This document shows positions 26,952 through 38,870 of a stretch of 64,000 nucleotides of DNA, one piece after another (position 1 is the stretch's first letter; the number at the start of each line of letters is the position of its first letter). Origin of the DNA: Chrysomallon squamiferum (lineage: Eukaryota; Mollusca; Gastropoda; Neomphalida; Peltospiridae); the NCBI GenBank assembly GCA_012295275.1, contig CM022679.1:18178342-18242341 (forward strand), read 5' to 3'. Both the position numbers and the translations under genes were made by a program. The notes under the pieces were generated by a model. That model had not been told where the DNA came from and searched no databases. It saw only the letters and a program-made list of their open reading frames with translations.

Positions 26952-29292
26952 TAAAGCCAAATAATAGGTTTAATAAATGATACTTTTAAAACAGTAATAA
27001 AAAATATACATAATATTTTCTCCTGGAAAGCAGCAAAGTAAATAATAATATGAGAAACTCATTACTGATGTTTGAAGCATAAAGTAAAATATTTCTGAGT
27101 GATCAACATTTTTAATTGTTATTATGAGAACATGAAAAGTCATTGTTGATAATTACTAATTTTTGTTTTGTTATAATATCAGACTGTATATAACAGACTA
27201 AATGGTAGGTTTTTTTTTGCATGTTCAGTTGTTATTTTTTAATGTATAACATAATTATTATATTCAAAATGATAAAACTGAAGACCATCTGTTACATGGA
27301 ATAGAAAAAAAACTTATGGTGACATTTTAGATATTTGTTACTCCCTATTTCATTAATTTTCTTCATTGAATAAATGCTCTGACACTATGAAATATATGTT
27401 ATTACGTTTCACATAAAAATAAATATATTAATAAATTCATTTGCAGTGTATGTGATAGTCCAAAAAATATATTTCACAATATGATAGTAATAAAATACAA
27501 TGCATAAAACTGCTATAAATACAACTACAAAAAATCTATTTCTTAAAAAATTAATTGTGAATGGAATCTGAATATTTTCTCTTTGTTTTAGAAGGATAGT
27601 TGATTTTCAATAAAATGTTAATCAGTATTTTTTATTACAGATTAGTGTGAGTTCACAAAGTCATTACTTTATAATGATAGGTAGCTTTGTGTCCATCTTT
27701 AAAGAAGGCTGTCTAAGTTGTGTCTAGTAAAACGGCTATAATTTTCAACCAAAATTTACCTATGATCATGGTTAAAAATTAACTTTATTTTCTTTCAAAA
27801 CTACTACTATTATACAATGGCCAGTTTGGTATCTATATAATTTTCTATATAATGCCCATAAAACCTACTCAGCTATGAATAAAAATTATCTAAATAATTA
27901 CATAATAGTATGAACAGATTCTGAATCAAATTCTGAATATAGAGCTCATCTGCAAAACTGAAAACTGTTTATTTTCTGTCTAGCAGCAGCTTTTGCTATA
28001 TTTTTTTGAAAACTGGCCTGAAGACGTTTTAAAATGATAGAAAACAAAATATGAAAAAAAAAGTCCAAATGTTTTGTTTTTTATCTTAATCTGATTAAAT
28101 CCAAATACAAATTAAGTATCAATAAATATACATAAGCCTTTGTGGAATTTTAGATTAGAATCCATATTCTATTGTGTGTTACTAGATATATCTGGCCAAA
28201 AATTATACAGCTGTACTGATATCTACTGCTTTGGACAAAATTCAGATAGCACAGCTGACCACAAAACTACGAATTCGAAATGTCCATCAACTGATTTCCA
28301 ATACTTCAAACACTGGACTAACTAAAAATTCAAACTGAATCTATTTGCCAATCAGGGACCCAAATTTGATCTTGTTCATGGCCAACATTCTATTTAAATG
28401 CATTCAGTAGCAATGCTAACATTTTTTTTTTTTTTTTCTTTAATCACAAGATCTTCCACAGCAGAAAAAAATTAAAATTAAAAAATTAAAAATTAAAATA
28501 AATAATAATAATAAAAAATAAAACCAATTAAAAATTAAATAATAATAATAATAATGAAGATACCTAAAAAACTGACAACGTTATTGGATTTCAAAGATGT
28601 CAAATACAAAGTCCGAATATATTATATAATCATTACGGGAAAACATTTTTTGAAAAAGCCTAAAGGTAAGACATAAGTTTAAAAAAAAAAAAAAGAAAGA
28701 AAAAAAAAGGATATTTTTAAAAATAAAATTTGGAGGGTTTATTCGATAGTTTTCTGTTCAAAGACAGACGTAACGAATTAACAATTGTTTTGATATGTGT
28801 GATTGTTCCGAGTAAGCGTTGCTGTTCTTGAATAAGTAATTATTTATTTATTATTTACTTATTATATATATCATTATATGTGTGTGTAATTTTGATGTCC
28901 ATCTGCAGAGTGGTTGTTTTTCATGGATTGAACACTACCCGCTTTCACTTAGGTATACTTATAGTTATAATATTATTATATAAAAGTTAAAATGCTAAAA
29001 TGACTTTATTATAAACTTTATATCAATGTTTTATCATGTAATTATATGTTCTTTCAGGACCAGATAACAATCAGGCCAATTCTATACAACCATCGTACTT
29101 TCTGACAGCGAAATGCAGCAGCACCAAACCACTCCCTGACCGTGAAACACTATTTTTATTTCACTTGATTTCTTACATTGCGCGTGCGCATTCAGATAAC
29201 GGATATTTTGATTCCTGATTTTATATTTTCTAGCACCGGAAACCATACCTAGAAAACGAAGATGTTTTATGCTTGTGGAGTCACATATTTTA
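26952..29292. other. 3' flank of SLC9B copy A
   Basis: Very AT-rich, with T and A homopolymers and (AAT)n-type runs near 28490-28560. No coding exon or classifiable transposon was recognised. Confidence 0.4.
26972..26977 (+). promoter_or_regulatory. Candidate poly(A) signal of SLC9B copy A
   Basis: AATAAA 21 nt after the stop codon. Further AATAAA motifs occur downstream, so the true 3' end may be later. Confidence 0.5.
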
Positions 29293-29477
29293 TTTTGTGA
29301 CCTTTGCAGAATATGTTTATTTTTATTTTTAGACGTTTCATTAAAAAAAAAAAATAATAATAATAATAATAAAATAAATTAAAATAAATAAAAAAATTCC
29401 AAAAACATAAAGACATAGTTTGGTAAGTCAAAATTTTGTAACATTTTATTTATTTGTTTATTTTAATGTTTGTTTAT

Positions 29478-29480
<3 letters not shown>
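29293..29480 (+). repeat. Direct repeat flanking the palindrome, left copy
   Basis: Shares 'gtgacctttgcagaatatg', 'tagacgtttcat', 'ggtaagt' and 'aattttgtaacattttattt' in the same order with 40566-40720. The copies differ in the A-rich middle. The family is unknown. Confidence 0.8.

Positions 29481-29530
<50 letters not shown>
29480..29530. repeat. (AAT)n microsatellite
   Basis: Pure AAT/ATA trinucleotide run of about 50 nt. Confidence 0.95.
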
Positions 29531-29976
29531 CAACTTATTGTGTAAATTAACCATACCCTGTAACTTCTTTGCTGACATTGGTGATGAATGGTCTCGGATC
29601 AGTAGAATACATGTATCATATCAGTAGGTATGTGGATAAATTTTTCAAACCCCACTAATCTGAAAATAAATAAGACAGTTGGGTAGAGCTTGTAAACCAC
29701 TTTAAAATGATACCAAGATCAAGTGAATATGTAAAAAATTAAGGAAGTAGCAGCAATTTTAAACCCCCGAAAAAGCAATTTTTTTCGTCCGATTAAACGC
29801 TATATATAGGTATGTGCAGATACTCGCGATTAGCGGCTGCGGTTTCTTACCAATTAGCTGTTCCACAGAAATCGTGTTTTGCATGAGGGGGGGCACCGTT
29901 TGTTCGCTTTTCATTGGATCGTGTTATATTCTTTCCTTGGGATTTCTGCACACAAACTCAGACGGGATATTGATAA

Positions 29977-30099
29977 ATGCTCACGATTTCTAATATTTTG
30001 ATTCCGTGGAGTTTTTCTGTGCCTACGCTGCCTTTTAGAAAATTACGAATTTTCAACACGCTTGAACCACTAAAACCAGCTACTGGACACGAACGAAAG
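29977..30099 (+). other. Possible first exon in left arm (ATG to strong splice donor)
   Basis: A 41-codon open frame begins at ATG 29977 and runs to a consensus donor (AAAG|GTAAGT). A mirror copy lies near 38575-38695 on the minus strand. Its phase does not join directly to the downstream ORF exon, so splicing to it is unproven. Confidence 0.3.
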
Positions 30100-31400
30100 G
30101 TAAGTAGACATTAACTTTGGTTTTTTATCTTATTGTCTTTAAAATTTTATCAAAAGTTATGGTTTTTTTAAATTGTTATGATTGCCTCGTGAAATATGGT
30201 ATTTTGGTCATTTCGGTGTTCGATCGCCATCGTGACACTTTTACAGAATTTTCAACATGCTACAATAACTAAAACCGGTTACGTGACACGAATGAAAAGT
30301 AGCTGGACATAATAATTAGTTTTTTATATTATTGTCTTTAAAATTTTATCAAAATGGTTGGACGCATTCAACTGTTATGATCGCCTCGTCAAAAATGGTC
30401 TGTTGGTCATTTTGGTGTTCGGTCGCCATCTTGAAACTTTTACGGAATTTTCAACATGCTACAATAACCGGTTACTGGACACGAACGAAAAGTAGCTGGA
30501 CATAATAATTAGTTTTTTATCTTACTGTCTTTAAAATTTTATCAAAAGTTATGGTTTTTTTAAATTGTTATGATCGCCTCGTGAAATATGGTCTGTGTAA
30601 TTTCGGTTTTCGATCGCCATCTTGAAACTTTTACGGAATTTTCAACATGCTACAATAACTAAAACCGGTTATGTGACACGAATGAAAAGTAGCTGGACAT
30701 AATAATTAGTTTTTTATATTATTGTCTTTAAAATTTTATCAAAATGCTTGGACGCATTCAACTGTTATGATCGCCTCGTCAAAAATGGTCTGTTGGTCAT
30801 TTTGGTGTTCGGTCGCCATCTTGAAACTTTTACGGAATTTTCAACATGCTACAATAACCGGTTACTGGACACAAACGAAAAGTAGCTGGACATAATAATT
30901 AGTTTTTTATCTTACTGTCTTTAAAATTTTATCAAAAGTTATGGTTGCATTCAATTGTTATGATCGCCTCGTGAAATATGGTCTGTGTAATTTCGGTTTT
31001 CGATCGCCATCTTGAAACTTTTACTTACGGAATTTTCAACATGCTACAATAACTAAAACCGGTTATGTGACACGAATGAAAAGAAGCTGGACATAATAAT
31101 TAGTTTTATTATCTTTGAAATTTTATGAAGCAGCTTCGAGGCTCTTAATTGTAATTTTTACCTCGTGAAATATGGTTTGTTGGCGTTATATCGCCAGTTT
31201 GAGTTTCTGTTTTTTTCTTCAAAATTACGAATGTTCAACATGCTACAGTCACTAAAACCGGTTACATGAGACGAATGAAAAGTAGTTTTTTTTATCTAAT
31301 TGTCTTTGAAATTTTGTCAAGCAGCTGAAAGCATGCTAACTAGTAAATCTAATCTTTATCTCGTCAAGCATGGTTATTTCGACGTTAGATCGCCGAAGTG
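30060..31400. repeat. Higher-order tandem repeat in left arm
   Basis: Units of about 195 bp, marked by 'ttttcaacatgctacaata' and 'agctggacataataattag', recur near 30250, 30451, 30641, 30840 and 31037. Odd and even units differ ('aaaaccggttatgtgacac' versus 'accggttactggacac'), so the true period is a dimer of about 390 bp. Outer units are more diverged. Confidence 0.9.
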
Positions 31401-31724
31401 AAAGTGTCATGGCAGACCAAACTTCCTGTATAAGGACTTACGTTTGAGAATGGATTATGCTGACTTAATACTTATTCTTCTTAAATTATCTTACATAAGA
31501 ATGATGGACAAATATGTTCCTAACAATATATTGGTATTTTCATCCATAATTGTCTCAAATCTCAAGATGTTTTAGGATTTTAAAATCATAAAGTTGACCA
31601 AACAATTATAATTTCTAAACACCAAATCAAATAAGCACTTGCTATTGTATTCTGTGTGGATTTAATTTGTATTGGTCATTCAAATTTTGCATTTCTTTTC
31701 ATATAATGTTGTTTTTTTTTTCCA

Positions 31725-32294
31725 CAGTTCCTGCAACAGATGAGTTTTTGAAAGGACACGTGCTTTATATTTACACTAGCTGTGGTAACAGTCGAGCAAC
31801 AACAGTTAGTGAATTATGTAGTCATTTTTTCACTAACTCCTACCCCTGTGTTGAGACTTTCTGATGAAGTGAAGAAAGTTGTGTACCAGTTCGATAAGTT
31901 TCGAAATCTGGCTTATGCTGTACAATTTACCAAATTTATGTGTTTATGTTCAGAAATTTTTTTATTGATTGAAAGCTGTAATCTTGAGGATGTACCCGGA
32001 AAACAAGATGAGCCCCAGCCTGGACCGAGTTGCAACCCACAATACGTTACTGCTTCCCCAGAACCACACAATCTATTGGATAGCAGTTCACTCTGTGGAG
32101 AAGATTCAGAGGAACCTGCTATTCCAATATTGACAAAACCACCCATGAAAACCAGACAAACAAAAAAATGCCTTTCATGCAAGTTATTAAATAACTCCTT
32201 AACAAATATGAGACTAAAACAGCTACAGCTTCAAAGGTCTACACACTTTGCAATCCGAGATGTGAGAGCACAGCAAAAGAAAAATAATATTTAA
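31725..32294 (+). pseudogene. Unrecognised ORF, left-arm copy, frameshifted
   Basis: Same ORF as on the minus strand at 36388-36954. Here a run of six T (31825-31830) replaces five in the right arm, which breaks the frame after VSELCSHF. The rest of the frame continues in another phase to TAA at 32294. The exon begins after a strong acceptor (tttttttttccacag). AATAAA follows at 32365-32370. Confidence 0.75.
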
Positions 32295-32364
32295 TTTTGA
32301 ATTCTAGTAGATTTTATGTACAGTTAGAAAGGTCAATTTGTCGAATATTTCAAATATCATTTTT

Positions 32365-32370
32365 AATAAA
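32365..32370 (+). promoter_or_regulatory. Poly(A) signal after left-arm ORF
   Basis: AATAAA 71 nt after the stop codon; the right arm has the mirror copy at 36312-36317. Confidence 0.6.
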
Positions 32371-32429
32371 ATATTGTGTATACATGCGTGCTTGCGTTTT
32401 AATTTTAAAATGTGCTAGAAAGATCTGGC

Positions 32430-33561
32430 GCTGTTGAAAATGATTATATTTCTATAATCTATGTTGATTATATTTTTAATAGCTTGTAGGATGCATGTTT
32501 TATTGGATGTTGTGACTTTTACTAAATATAATATGTATTCGTTCTGAAATAAACGAATTAATATTGTTTTGCCGATTACTAGCATTTGATGTTAACTATA
32601 ATCCTCTGCAATACATAAACTCGTATAATCCTTGGAGTCGACTCCAGAAAGGTGTTGCCGGTCTTTATTAGGAGCAATACAATGTGTATGTAATCATGAC
32701 AATTAAAGACACAGGTATTGTAACTGTCATTTGAAGCAGACAAAAGAATTTTCTTGGCTTTGTGTTCGTACTTCCTGTGCTTTGACAGCAAACAAAAGAT
32801 ACCTATCAATGTATCATGTGACCATCGCTGATGTTTTCTCTGATGGAGCAAATCAGCACTTGATGCAAAAAATAGCCTAAGTTTTGATCAATTTATGGTT
32901 TTATGATTAAAAAAAAATAGTGATAACATTCTATCACTACCTCTGGTACATAAATTCATGTTGTTTATATTTTAATAACCTACTGGCTGTATCATTGTAT
33001 GTTTTTCTTCAATGTTCCTATTTTTAGCTTATTCATTGTAGCACGTGCGTTGCGAGATCGCCGTGCATTGTTTCCTACCTAGTCAAGTCACCGAAGACTT
33101 TATGTGCAACTACAAATAACTGGTGCTATTTTAAATGATTATATTTCTATAATCTGTGTTGATTATATTTTTAATAACTTGTATAATGCATGTTTTATTA
33201 TATGTTATGACTTTTACTGAATATAATTATAATATGAATACGTTCTGAAATAAACAAATTAATGTTTATCTATAATCCTCTGCAATACATAAACTCGTAT
33301 AATAAATTGGAGTCTACTCCAGAAAGGTATTGCCGGTCTTAATTAGGAGCAGTACATTGTGTATGTAATCATGACACTAAAGACAGGTATGATAAGTGTC
33401 ATTTGAAGCAGACAATAGAATTTTCATGGCTTTGTGTTTGTACTTCCTGTGATTTGACAGCAAACAAAAGGTACCTATCAATGTATCATGTGACCATTGT
33501 TAATGTTTTTTCTCTGATGGAGCAAATCAAAATTTGAAGCAAAAATAGCCTAAGTTTTAAA
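32430..33561. repeat. Internal diverged duplication inside left arm
   Basis: The block 32430-32880 and the block 33120-33561 are diverged direct copies. Shared strings include 'atgattatatttctataatc', 'ttctgaaataaac' and 'gtatcatgtgaccat'. The right arm holds both in mirror order. The 90-aa reading frame at 32579-32851 (mirror 35831-36103) falls in this block and is probably not a gene. Confidence 0.85.
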
Positions 33562-34188
33562 ACTGAACACTTTATGATTTATCAGTTTATGGTTTTACGA
33601 TTAAAAAGAAAAAGTTGTACGTTTCGTATTTAATATTCTATGAATACCTCTGGTAGTTAGATTCACAGAATACATTCATTGTACTGTTTTGTAGTACAGT
33701 TTGTTATGTTTATGATTTTTAATTCGCTATTTATCGCAAGAATTTTTAAAGCAAAACACGAAGTTAGTTTATTTCTGATCGTATTCATATTATAATGTAT
33801 ATACTTTAGAAATCCGAACACTGGAGAAAACTATGCATCCCAAAAGTTACTAAAAATTAAAACATAGCTTCTATCATTTTAAATAGCAGAGGTTCTTTTA
33901 TATGTTTGTTACTCTTTTTTTCTTACTTTCTTCTTTTTTTTTTTTTTTTTTAATTTTAGGCAAGCAATATACATTTGTGGACATAACTTTTGTTATAAAT
34001 TTACACGCCATTGGTATTAATAGCGACGACATGTACGATGTTAGAAATATCGAACTTTGACCTTCCTGGGTGCTAAAAATAGCCTTGCTAAAAATAGTCG
34101 GTGTTGAGCAAAGGCGACACCGCCTTCAGATGAGCGCTTCGTAGAGCGACACCGCTTTAGCTTTAGGGATGTTCACAAAGTTCGCTTA

Positions 34189-34524
34189 CCCCCACCACGT
34201 TTAACACTCTCATACAAACTACTGATTTAACACATAACAAAAACAACATCACCATTTAAAAGAGCGCATATTAATCTGTATTTGAGTGTAATTGTTTTTC
34301 ATGTTAAATTTTACAGAAGGGATTTGGGAGGGGCGGGAAATGGACAAAATTGGCACTTTTTCCACTTACGTTTGTTAGGCTGCTGGTATCTTAATTAATA
34401 ACTTCTTTTTAATTTTTACGAATATAATCGATAGCAGAGATTGGCATTGGTCTTCTCTGAAAATTTCATCAAGAAAGCTTGATTATTAACAAAGATAGAT
34501 GGGAAAATGTTAAAATATTACTAC
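34189..34524. other. Unique spacer at the centre of the palindrome
   Basis: 336 bp with no open frame of note. A short G-rich patch 'gggaggggcgggaaa' lies near 34328. It resembles nothing I recognise. Confidence 0.8.
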
Positions 34525-36387
34525 TAAGCGAACTTTGTGAACATCCCTAAAGCTAAAGCCTTTGCTCAACACCGACTATTTTTAGCAAGGCTATTTTTAG
34601 CACCCAGGAAGGTCAAAGTTCGATATTTCTAACATCGTACATGTCGTCGCTATTAATACCAATGGCGTGTAAATTTATAACAAAAGTTATGTCCACAAAT
34701 GTATATTGCTTGCCTAAAATTAAAAAAAAAAAAAAAAAGTAAGAAAGTAAGAAAAAAAGAGTAACAAACATATAAAAGAACCTCTGCTATTTAAAATGAT
34801 AGAAGCTATGTTTTAATTTTTAGTAACTTTTGGGATGCATAGTTTTCTCCAGTGTTCGGATTTCTAAAGTATATACATTATAATATGAATACGATCAGAA
34901 ATAAACTAACTTCGTGTTTTGCTTTAAAAATTCTTGCGATAAATAGCGAATTAAAAATCATAAACATAACAAACTGTACTACAAAACAGTACAATGAATG
35001 TATTCTGTGAATCTAACTACCAGATTCACAGAACAGAGGTATTCATAGAATATTAAATACGAAACGTACAACTTTTTCTTTTTAATCGTAAAACCATAAA
35101 CTGATAAATCATAAAGTGTTCAGTTTTAAAACTTAGGCTATTTTTGCTTCAAATTTTGATTTGCTCCATCAGAGAAAACATTAACAATGGTCACATGATA
35201 CATTGATAGGTACCTTTTGTTTGCTGTCAAATCACAGGAAGTACAAACACAAAGCCATGAAAATTCTATTGTCTGCTTCAAATGACACTTATCATACCTG
35301 TCTTTAGTGTCATGATTACATACACAATGTACTGCTCCTAATTAAGACCGGCAATACCTTTCTGGAGTAGACTCCAATATATTATACGAGTTTATGTATT
35401 GCAGAGGATTATAGATAAACATTAATTTGTTTATTTCAGAACGTATTCATATTATAATTATATTCAGTAAAAGTCATAACATATAATAAAACATGCATTA
35501 TACAAGTTATTAAAAATATAATCAACACAGATTATAGAAATATAATCATTTAAAATAGCACCAGTTATTTGTAGTTGCACATAAAGTCTTCGGTGACTTG
35601 ACTAGGTAGGAAACAATGCACGGCGATCTCGCAACGCACGTGCTACAATGAATAAGCTAAAAATAGGAACATTGAAGAAAAACATACAATGATACAGCCA
35701 GTAGGTTATTAAAATATAAACAACATGAATTTATGTACCAGAGGTAGTGATAGAATGTTATCACTATTTTTTTTTAATCATAAAACCATAAATTGATAAA
35801 ACTTAGGCTATTTTTGCATCAAGTGCTGATTTGCTCCATCAGAGAAAACATCAGCGATGGTCACATGATACATTGATAGGTATATTTTGTTTGCTGTCAA
35901 AGCACAGGAAGTACGAACACAAAGCCAAGAAAATTCTTTTGTCTGCTTCAAATGACAGTTACAATACCTGTGTCTTTAATTGTCATGATTACATACACAT
36001 TGTATTGCTCCTAATAAAGACCGGCAACACCTTTCTGGAGTCGACTCCAAGGATTATACGAGTTTATGTATTGCAGAGGATTATAGTTAACATCAAATGC
36101 TAGTAATCGGCAAAACAATATTAATTCGTTTATTTCAGAACGAATACATATTATATTTAGTAAAAGTCACAACATCCAATAAAACATGCATCCTACAAGC
36201 TATTAAAAATATAATCAACATAGATTATAGAAATATAATCATTTTCAACAGCGCCAGATCTTTCTAGCACATTTTAAAATTAAAACGCAAGCACACATGT
36301 ATACACAATATTTTATTAAAAATGATATTTGAAATATTCGACAAATTGACGTTTCTAACTGTACATAAAATCTACTAGAATTCAAAA

Positions 36388-36954
36388 TTAAATATTATTT
36401 TTCTTTTGCTGTGCTCTCACATCTCGGATTGCAATGTGTGTAGACCTTTGAAGCTGTAGCTGTTTTAGTCTCATATTTGTTAAGGAGTTATTTAATAACT
36501 TGCATGAAAGGCATTTTTTTGTTTGTCTGGTTTTCATGGGTGGTTTTGTCAATATTGGAATAGCAGGTTCCTCTGAATCTTCTCCACAGAGTGAACTGCT
36601 ATCCAATAGATTGTGTGGTTCTGGGGAAGCAGTAACGTATTGTGGGTTGCAACTCGGTCCAGGCTGGGGCTCATCTTGTTTTCCGGGTACATCCTCAAGA
36701 TTACAGCTTTCCATCAATAAAAAAATTTCTGAACATAAACACATAAATTTGGTAAATTGTACAGCATAAGCCAGATTTCGAAACTTATCGAACTGGTACA
36801 CAACTTTCTTCACTTCATCAGAAAGTCTCAACACAGGGGTAGGAGTTAGTGAAAAATGACTACATAATTCACTAACTGTTGTTGCTCGACTGTTACCACA
36901 GCTAGTGTAAATATAAAGCACGTGTCCTTTCAAAAACTCATCTGTTGCAGGAAC
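36388..36954 (-). CDS. Unrecognised ORF (probable last exon), right-arm copy, intact
   Basis: The open frame extends from 37014 to the stop at 36388 (208 codons if read from the first ATG). The first part (FCFST) lies in a pyrimidine-rich acceptor tract, so the exon more likely begins at TTCCTGCAACAG near 36954. About 188 residues then follow. They start VPATDEFLKGHVLYIY and have a Lys/Asp-rich middle (DEVKKVVYQFDKFRNLAYAV). A Pro/Ser/Glu-rich linker follows, and a basic tail with a CLSC motif ends QQKKNNI. No domain was recognised. The poly(A) signal at 36312-36317 and the acceptor suggest a captured or resident cellular-type last exon. Confidence 0.5.
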   Translation of the reverse strand, partial: VPATDEFLKGHVLYIYTSCGNSRATTVSELCSHFSLTPTPVLRLSDEVKKVVYQFDKFRNLAYAVQFTKFMCLCSEIFLLMESCNLEDVPGKQDEPQPGPSCNPQYVTASPEPHNLLDSSSLCGEDSEEPAIPILTKPPMKTRQTKKCLSCKLLNNSLTNMRLKQLQLQRSTHIAIRDVRAQQKKNNI

Positions 36955-37259
36955 TGTGGAAAAACAAAACAACATTATATGAAAAGAAATGCAAAATTTG
37001 AATGACCAATACAAATTAAATCCACACAGAATACAATAGCAAGTGCTTATTTGATTTGGTGTTTAGAAATTATAATTGTTTGGTCAACTTTATGATTTTA
37101 AAATCCTAAAACATCTTGAGATTTGAGACAATTATGGATGAAAATACCAATATATTGTTAGGAACATATTTGTCCATCATTCTTATGTAAGATAATTTAA
37201 GAAGAATAAGTATTAAGTCAGCATAATCCATTCTCAAACGTAAGTCCTTATACAGGAAG

Positions 37260-38640
37260 TTTGGTCTGCCATGACACTTTCACTTCGGCGATCTAACGTC
37301 GAAATAACCATGCTTGACGAGATAAAGATTAGATTTACTAGTTAGCATGCTTGCAGCTGCTTGACAAAATTTCAAAGACAATTAGATAAAAAACTACTTT
37401 TCATTCGTCTCATGTAACCGGTTTTAGTGACTGTAGCATGTTGAACATTCGTAATTTTGAAGAAAAAAACAGAAACTCAAACTGGCGATATAACGCCAAC
37501 AAACCATATTTCACGAGGTAAAAATTACAATTAAGAGCCTCGAAGCTGCTTCATAAAATTTCAAAGATAATAAAACTAATTATTATGTCCAGCTTCTTTT
37601 CATTCGTGTCACATAACCGGTTTTAGTTATTGTAGCATGTTGAAAATTCCGTAAGTAAAAGTTTCAAGATGGCGATCGAAAACCGAAATTACACAGACCA
37701 TATTTCACGAGGCGATCATAACAATTGAATGCAACCATAACTTTTGATAAAATTTTAAAGACAGTAAGATAAAAAACTAATTATTATGTCCAGCTACTTT
37801 TCGTTTGTGTCCAGTAACCGGTTATTGTAGCATGTTGAAAATTCCGTAAAAGTTTCAAGATGGCGACCGAACACCAAAATGACCAACAGACCATTTTTGA
37901 CGAGGCGATCATAACAGTTGAATGCGTCCAAGCATTTTGATAAAATTTTAAAGACAATAATATAAAAAACTAATTATTATGTCCAGCTACTTTTCATTCG
38001 TGTCACATAACCGGTTTTAGTTATTGTAGCATGTTGAAAATTCCGTAAAAGTTTCAAGATGGCGATCGAAAACCGAAATTACACAGACCATATTTCACGA
38101 GGCGATCATAACAATTTAAAAAAACCATAACTTTTGATAAAATTTTAAAGACAGTAAGATAAAAAACTAATTATTATGTCCAGCTACTTTTCGTTCGTGT
38201 CCAGTAACCGGTTATTGTAGCATGTTGAAAATTCCGTAAAAGTTTCAAGATGGCGACCGAACACCAAAATGACCAACAGACCATTTTTGACGAGGCGATC
38301 ATAACAGTTGAATGCGTCCAAGCATTTTGATAAAATTTTAAAGACAATAATATAAAAAACTAATTATTATGTCCAGCTACTTTTCATTCGTGTCACGTAA
38401 CCGGTTTTAGTTATTGTAGCATGTTGAAAATTCTGTAAAAGTGTCACGATGGCGATCGAACACCGAAATGACCAAAATACCATATTTCACGAGGCAATCA
38501 TAACAATTTAAAAAACCATAACTTTTGATAAAATTTTAAAGACAATAAGATAAAAAACCAAAGTTAATGTCTACTTACCTTTCGTTCGTGTCCAGTAGCT
38601 GGTTTTAGTGGTTCAAGCGTGTTGAAAATTCGTAATTTTC
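37260..38640. repeat. Higher-order tandem repeat in right arm
   Basis: Mirror copy of the tandem array in the left arm, with the same alternating about-195-bp units and the same order read from the outer end inward. Confidence 0.9.
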
Positions 38641-38870
38641 TAAAAGGCAGCGTAGGCACAGAAAAACTCCACGGAATCAAAATATTAGATATCGTGAGCA
38701 TTTATCAATATCCCGTCTGAGTTTGTGTGCAGAAATCCCAAGGAAAGAATATAACACGATCCAATGAAAAGCGAACAAACGGTGCCCCCCCTCATGCAAA
38801 ACACGATTTCTGTGGAACAGCTAATTGGTAAGAAACCGCAGCCGCTAATCGCGATATCTGCACATACCTA

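Larger units (their letters stand above)
29807..38870. mobile_element. Giant inverted repeat (Foldback-like element), arms about 4.35 kb
   Basis: The left arm 29807-34188 and right arm 34525-38870 are near-identical reverse complements around a 336-bp unique spacer. The outer ends read TAGGTATGTGCAGATA on the left and its complement on the right. From outside inward each arm contains a terminal block of about 240 bp, a higher-order tandem repeat, one copy of an unrecognised ORF with a poly(A) signal, an internal duplication, and a T-rich tract. Differences are scattered: one-base changes, a 40-bp gap and a 12-14-bp insertion. Long terminal inverted repeats made of tandem subunits are the hallmark of Foldback-type elements, but no transposase was found. 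A target-site duplication is not clear (at best 3 bp, ATA). Confidence 0.85.

Noticed and set aside
30060-31400. CRISPR-like or coding tandem array
   Set aside because: Units are contiguous diverged copies of about 195 bp without unique spacers and without a shared open frame, in a eukaryotic context.
32579-32851. 90-aa frame, also mirrored at 35831-36103
   Set aside because: It exists twice only because the arms are mirrored. It lies antisense in a duplicated 3'-UTR-like block, shows no domain, and is not kept in the second internal copy near 33250-33560.
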